Origin: an uncultured Dyadobacter sp.
Lineage (GTDB): Bacteria > Bacteroidota > Bacteroidia > Cytophagales > Spirosomataceae
Length of the DNA: 64,000 nucleotides
Reading direction: 5' to 3'
Assembly: GCF_946482605.1 (NCBI RefSeq)
Contig: NZ_CAMLSE010000001.1
Location: 602,148 to 666,147, forward strand
Both the position numbers and the translations under genes were made by a program. Position 1 is the stretch's first letter; each line of letters opens with the position of its first letter. The notes beneath the pieces are model-generated. The model saw nothing but the letters and a program-made list of their open reading frames with translations. It made no database searches and was not told where the DNA came from. Positions 62,844 through 64,000 of the stretch are shown here, in pieces.

Positions 62844-64000
62844 TCAGCGCCTGATCATTTGCGCAATGGGCATTTCGGAGTTTCCGAACAGTCTTTCTTC
62901 CATTTTGCGATCGTGCCCGTATACATCCTTGCGGAACTGCAGATTGCCGTGCTGGTCGACCCAGGATGTAAAATAGCCGATAAAAACCGGTATTTCGTTT
63001 TGGCCGCGGAGCCGCACATATTTCTCCTTGCCGGCATGCATGGCAGCGGTGATTTTATCGCTGGTCCAGGTACTGTCGCGCCTCAGGAGCCATTCGGCCA
63101 TCTTTTTTGGCTCTGCAAGCCTGATGCAGCCGTGGCTGAATGCGCGTTGGCTTTCATTGAAGAGGCTCTTGCTGGGCGTATCGTGAAAGTAAATGCTGTA
63201 ACTGTTGGGAAAAAGGAATTTAACAAGACCGAGCGAGTTCGATTTGCCCGGTTTCTGGCGCACCGATCCCCCGTTCCATTCCATATTGTGCTTCGCGAGG
63301 TAGTTGGGGTTCTTTTTAATGCCGGGAAGCACTTCCTTTTTGAGAATGCTCGCGGGGACATTCCAATAGGGGCTGAAAACGACCTGATTAAGTGTACCTG
63401 AAAAAATGACAGTACTATTGGCCTCCGAACCCACTACCACCACCATATCGAATGACAATTTGCCCTGTTCGTAAGCATGGAGCGTGAACTCTGGGATATT
63501 GACAAGGATGTAATCGGTAGGTGGTGCCGCGGGCATCCACCTTATCCTTTCCATATTGATGAGCATCTGGCGGATCCTGCTCCCGACGGGAACGTTCAGC
63601 TCCTTAAAGAATGCCGGGCCGGTTATGCCGGTCTGTTTCTGCCCGACACGCTGCTGAAAATGCTTTACCGCCCTGGTCAGTGTAGTATCAAAAACGGCCA
63701 GACTATCGGTTTGAGGCAGGTCGCCCAGCAAATGCAGCCGTTGTTTCAATGCAATGATCAATGTATCCCGGTCGCCTTCCCGCAGTTTCTTTTGGGTGTC
63801 GATGACAGCCGGTTCGCCGTCACGGGTTAATGCATAATATTGCAAAACCTTCTCTTTGAGTAGATTATAATGCCGGTTGACAGGCTCGTAGGCCGAGAGG
63901 TTCTGCCCCTTGTTTTTCAGCAGTGAATCCAGAAAAACTTCCGGATTGAGCTTTCTCCTTGGGATAAACCAGTTCAGTTCCTGCGTATTGATCCGGTGGT
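62844..64000 (-). CDS. L,D-transpeptidase (YcbB-like), 5' end cut by window edge
   Basis: 385 codons are visible and the frame stays open through the window end, so the N-terminus with signal peptide is missing. An apparent start at 63845 is an internal TTG. The visible part begins with the transpeptidase scaffold domain, then a peptidoglycan-binding segment (LTRAVKHFQQRVGQKQTGIT), then the YkuD catalytic domain with the substrate segment YILVNIPEFTLHAYEQGKLS and the active-site motif RAFSHGCIRLAEP (catalytic His, Ser-His-Gly-Cys). It makes 3-3 cross-links in peptidoglycan or attaches proteins to it, in the periplasm. All key residues are present. Confidence 0.92.
   Translation of the reverse strand, partial: HRINTQELNWFIPRRKLNPEVFLDSLLKNKGQNLSAYEPVNRHYNLLKEKVLQYYALTRDGEPAVIDTQKKLREGDRDTLIIALKQRLHLLGDLPQTDSLAVFDTTLTRAVKHFQQRVGQKQTGITGPAFFKELNVPVGSRIRQMLINMERIRWMPAAPPTDYILVNIPEFTLHAYEQGKLSFDMVVVVGSEANSTVIFSGTLNQVVFSPYWNVPASILKKEVLPGIKKNPNYLAKHNMEWNGGSVRQKPGKSNSLGLVKFLFPNSYSIYFHDTPSKSLFNESQRAFSHGCIRLAEPKKMAEWLLRRDSTWTSDKITAAMHAGKEKYVRLRGQNEIPVFIGYFTSWVDQHGNLQFRKDVYGHDRKMEERLFGNSEMPIAQMIRR

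Noticed and set aside
1..64000. tRNA, rRNA, CRISPR arrays, insertion sequences or prophage genes
   Set aside because: Looked for cloverleaf-like motifs, regularly spaced repeats, transposase or integrase proteins; none seen.

Overview
The window looks like chromosome from a Bacteroidota bacterium of the Cytophagales, close to Dyadobacter. The order-level call is solid: two SusC/SusD pairs with ECF sigma/FecR regulators, type IX secretion (T9SS) sorting domains, promoter -7 boxes of the TAnnTTTG type, few Shine-Dalgarno sequences and moderate G+C. The genus is an inference from gene style. About 47 protein-coding genes are supported, including one cut by each window edge. I saw no tRNA, rRNA, CRISPR array, insertion sequence or prophage.

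Left part (1-16.7 kb): a GT92-like glycosyltransferase fragment and a secreted rhodanese-like protein, then a long minus-strand locus read from 14.9 kb down to 1.6 kb. Its order is ECF sigma, FecR anti-sigma, SusC, SusD, DUF1080 (3-keto-disaccharide hydrolase-like), a 1046-residue PVC-type dehydrogenase/cytochrome c, a Dabb barrel, a Tm-1-like ATP-binding protein and a phosphoenolpyruvate-hydrolase-like TIM barrel. The last two are the separate halves of what plants carry as one protein, Tm-1. A GH43 enzyme lies next to the locus.

Middle (16.7-36 kb): a MocR regulator divergent from an EamA exporter, an orphan sensor kinase, lipoproteins, a six-repeat surface protein with a dockerin-like tail followed by a T9SS-sorted protein with a possible cohesin-like fold, an SDR/AraC pair, a gingipain-family (C25) protein, a D-2-hydroxyacid dehydrogenase, a TonB-C protein with MORN-like repeats, and a second GH43-like protein.

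Right part (36-64 kb): a NUDIX-type regulator with a degraded Nudix box, facing a ThuA/PQQ-sugar-dehydrogenase/PKD/cytochrome c/CBM-like fusion across a 25-bp palindrome; a GT39 membrane transferase; flavohemoglobin (hmp) with an NsrR-like Rrf2 regulator and two matching palindromes; an AhpD-like/YciI/ECF42 group; a second ECF-FecR-SusC-SusD locus; an old yellow enzyme; rpiA; a complete tripartite RND efflux operon with its TetR regulator and paired operators; and an L,D-transpeptidase cut by the window end.

The most interesting signal is shared by the two SusC loci. In each, the FecR-SusC gap holds an intrinsic terminator pointing against the genes, and an antisense -7 box abuts the susC start codon. 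This predicts a cis-antisense small RNA of about 95-115 nt at each locus, like the PUL-repressing antisense RNAs known in Bacteroides.
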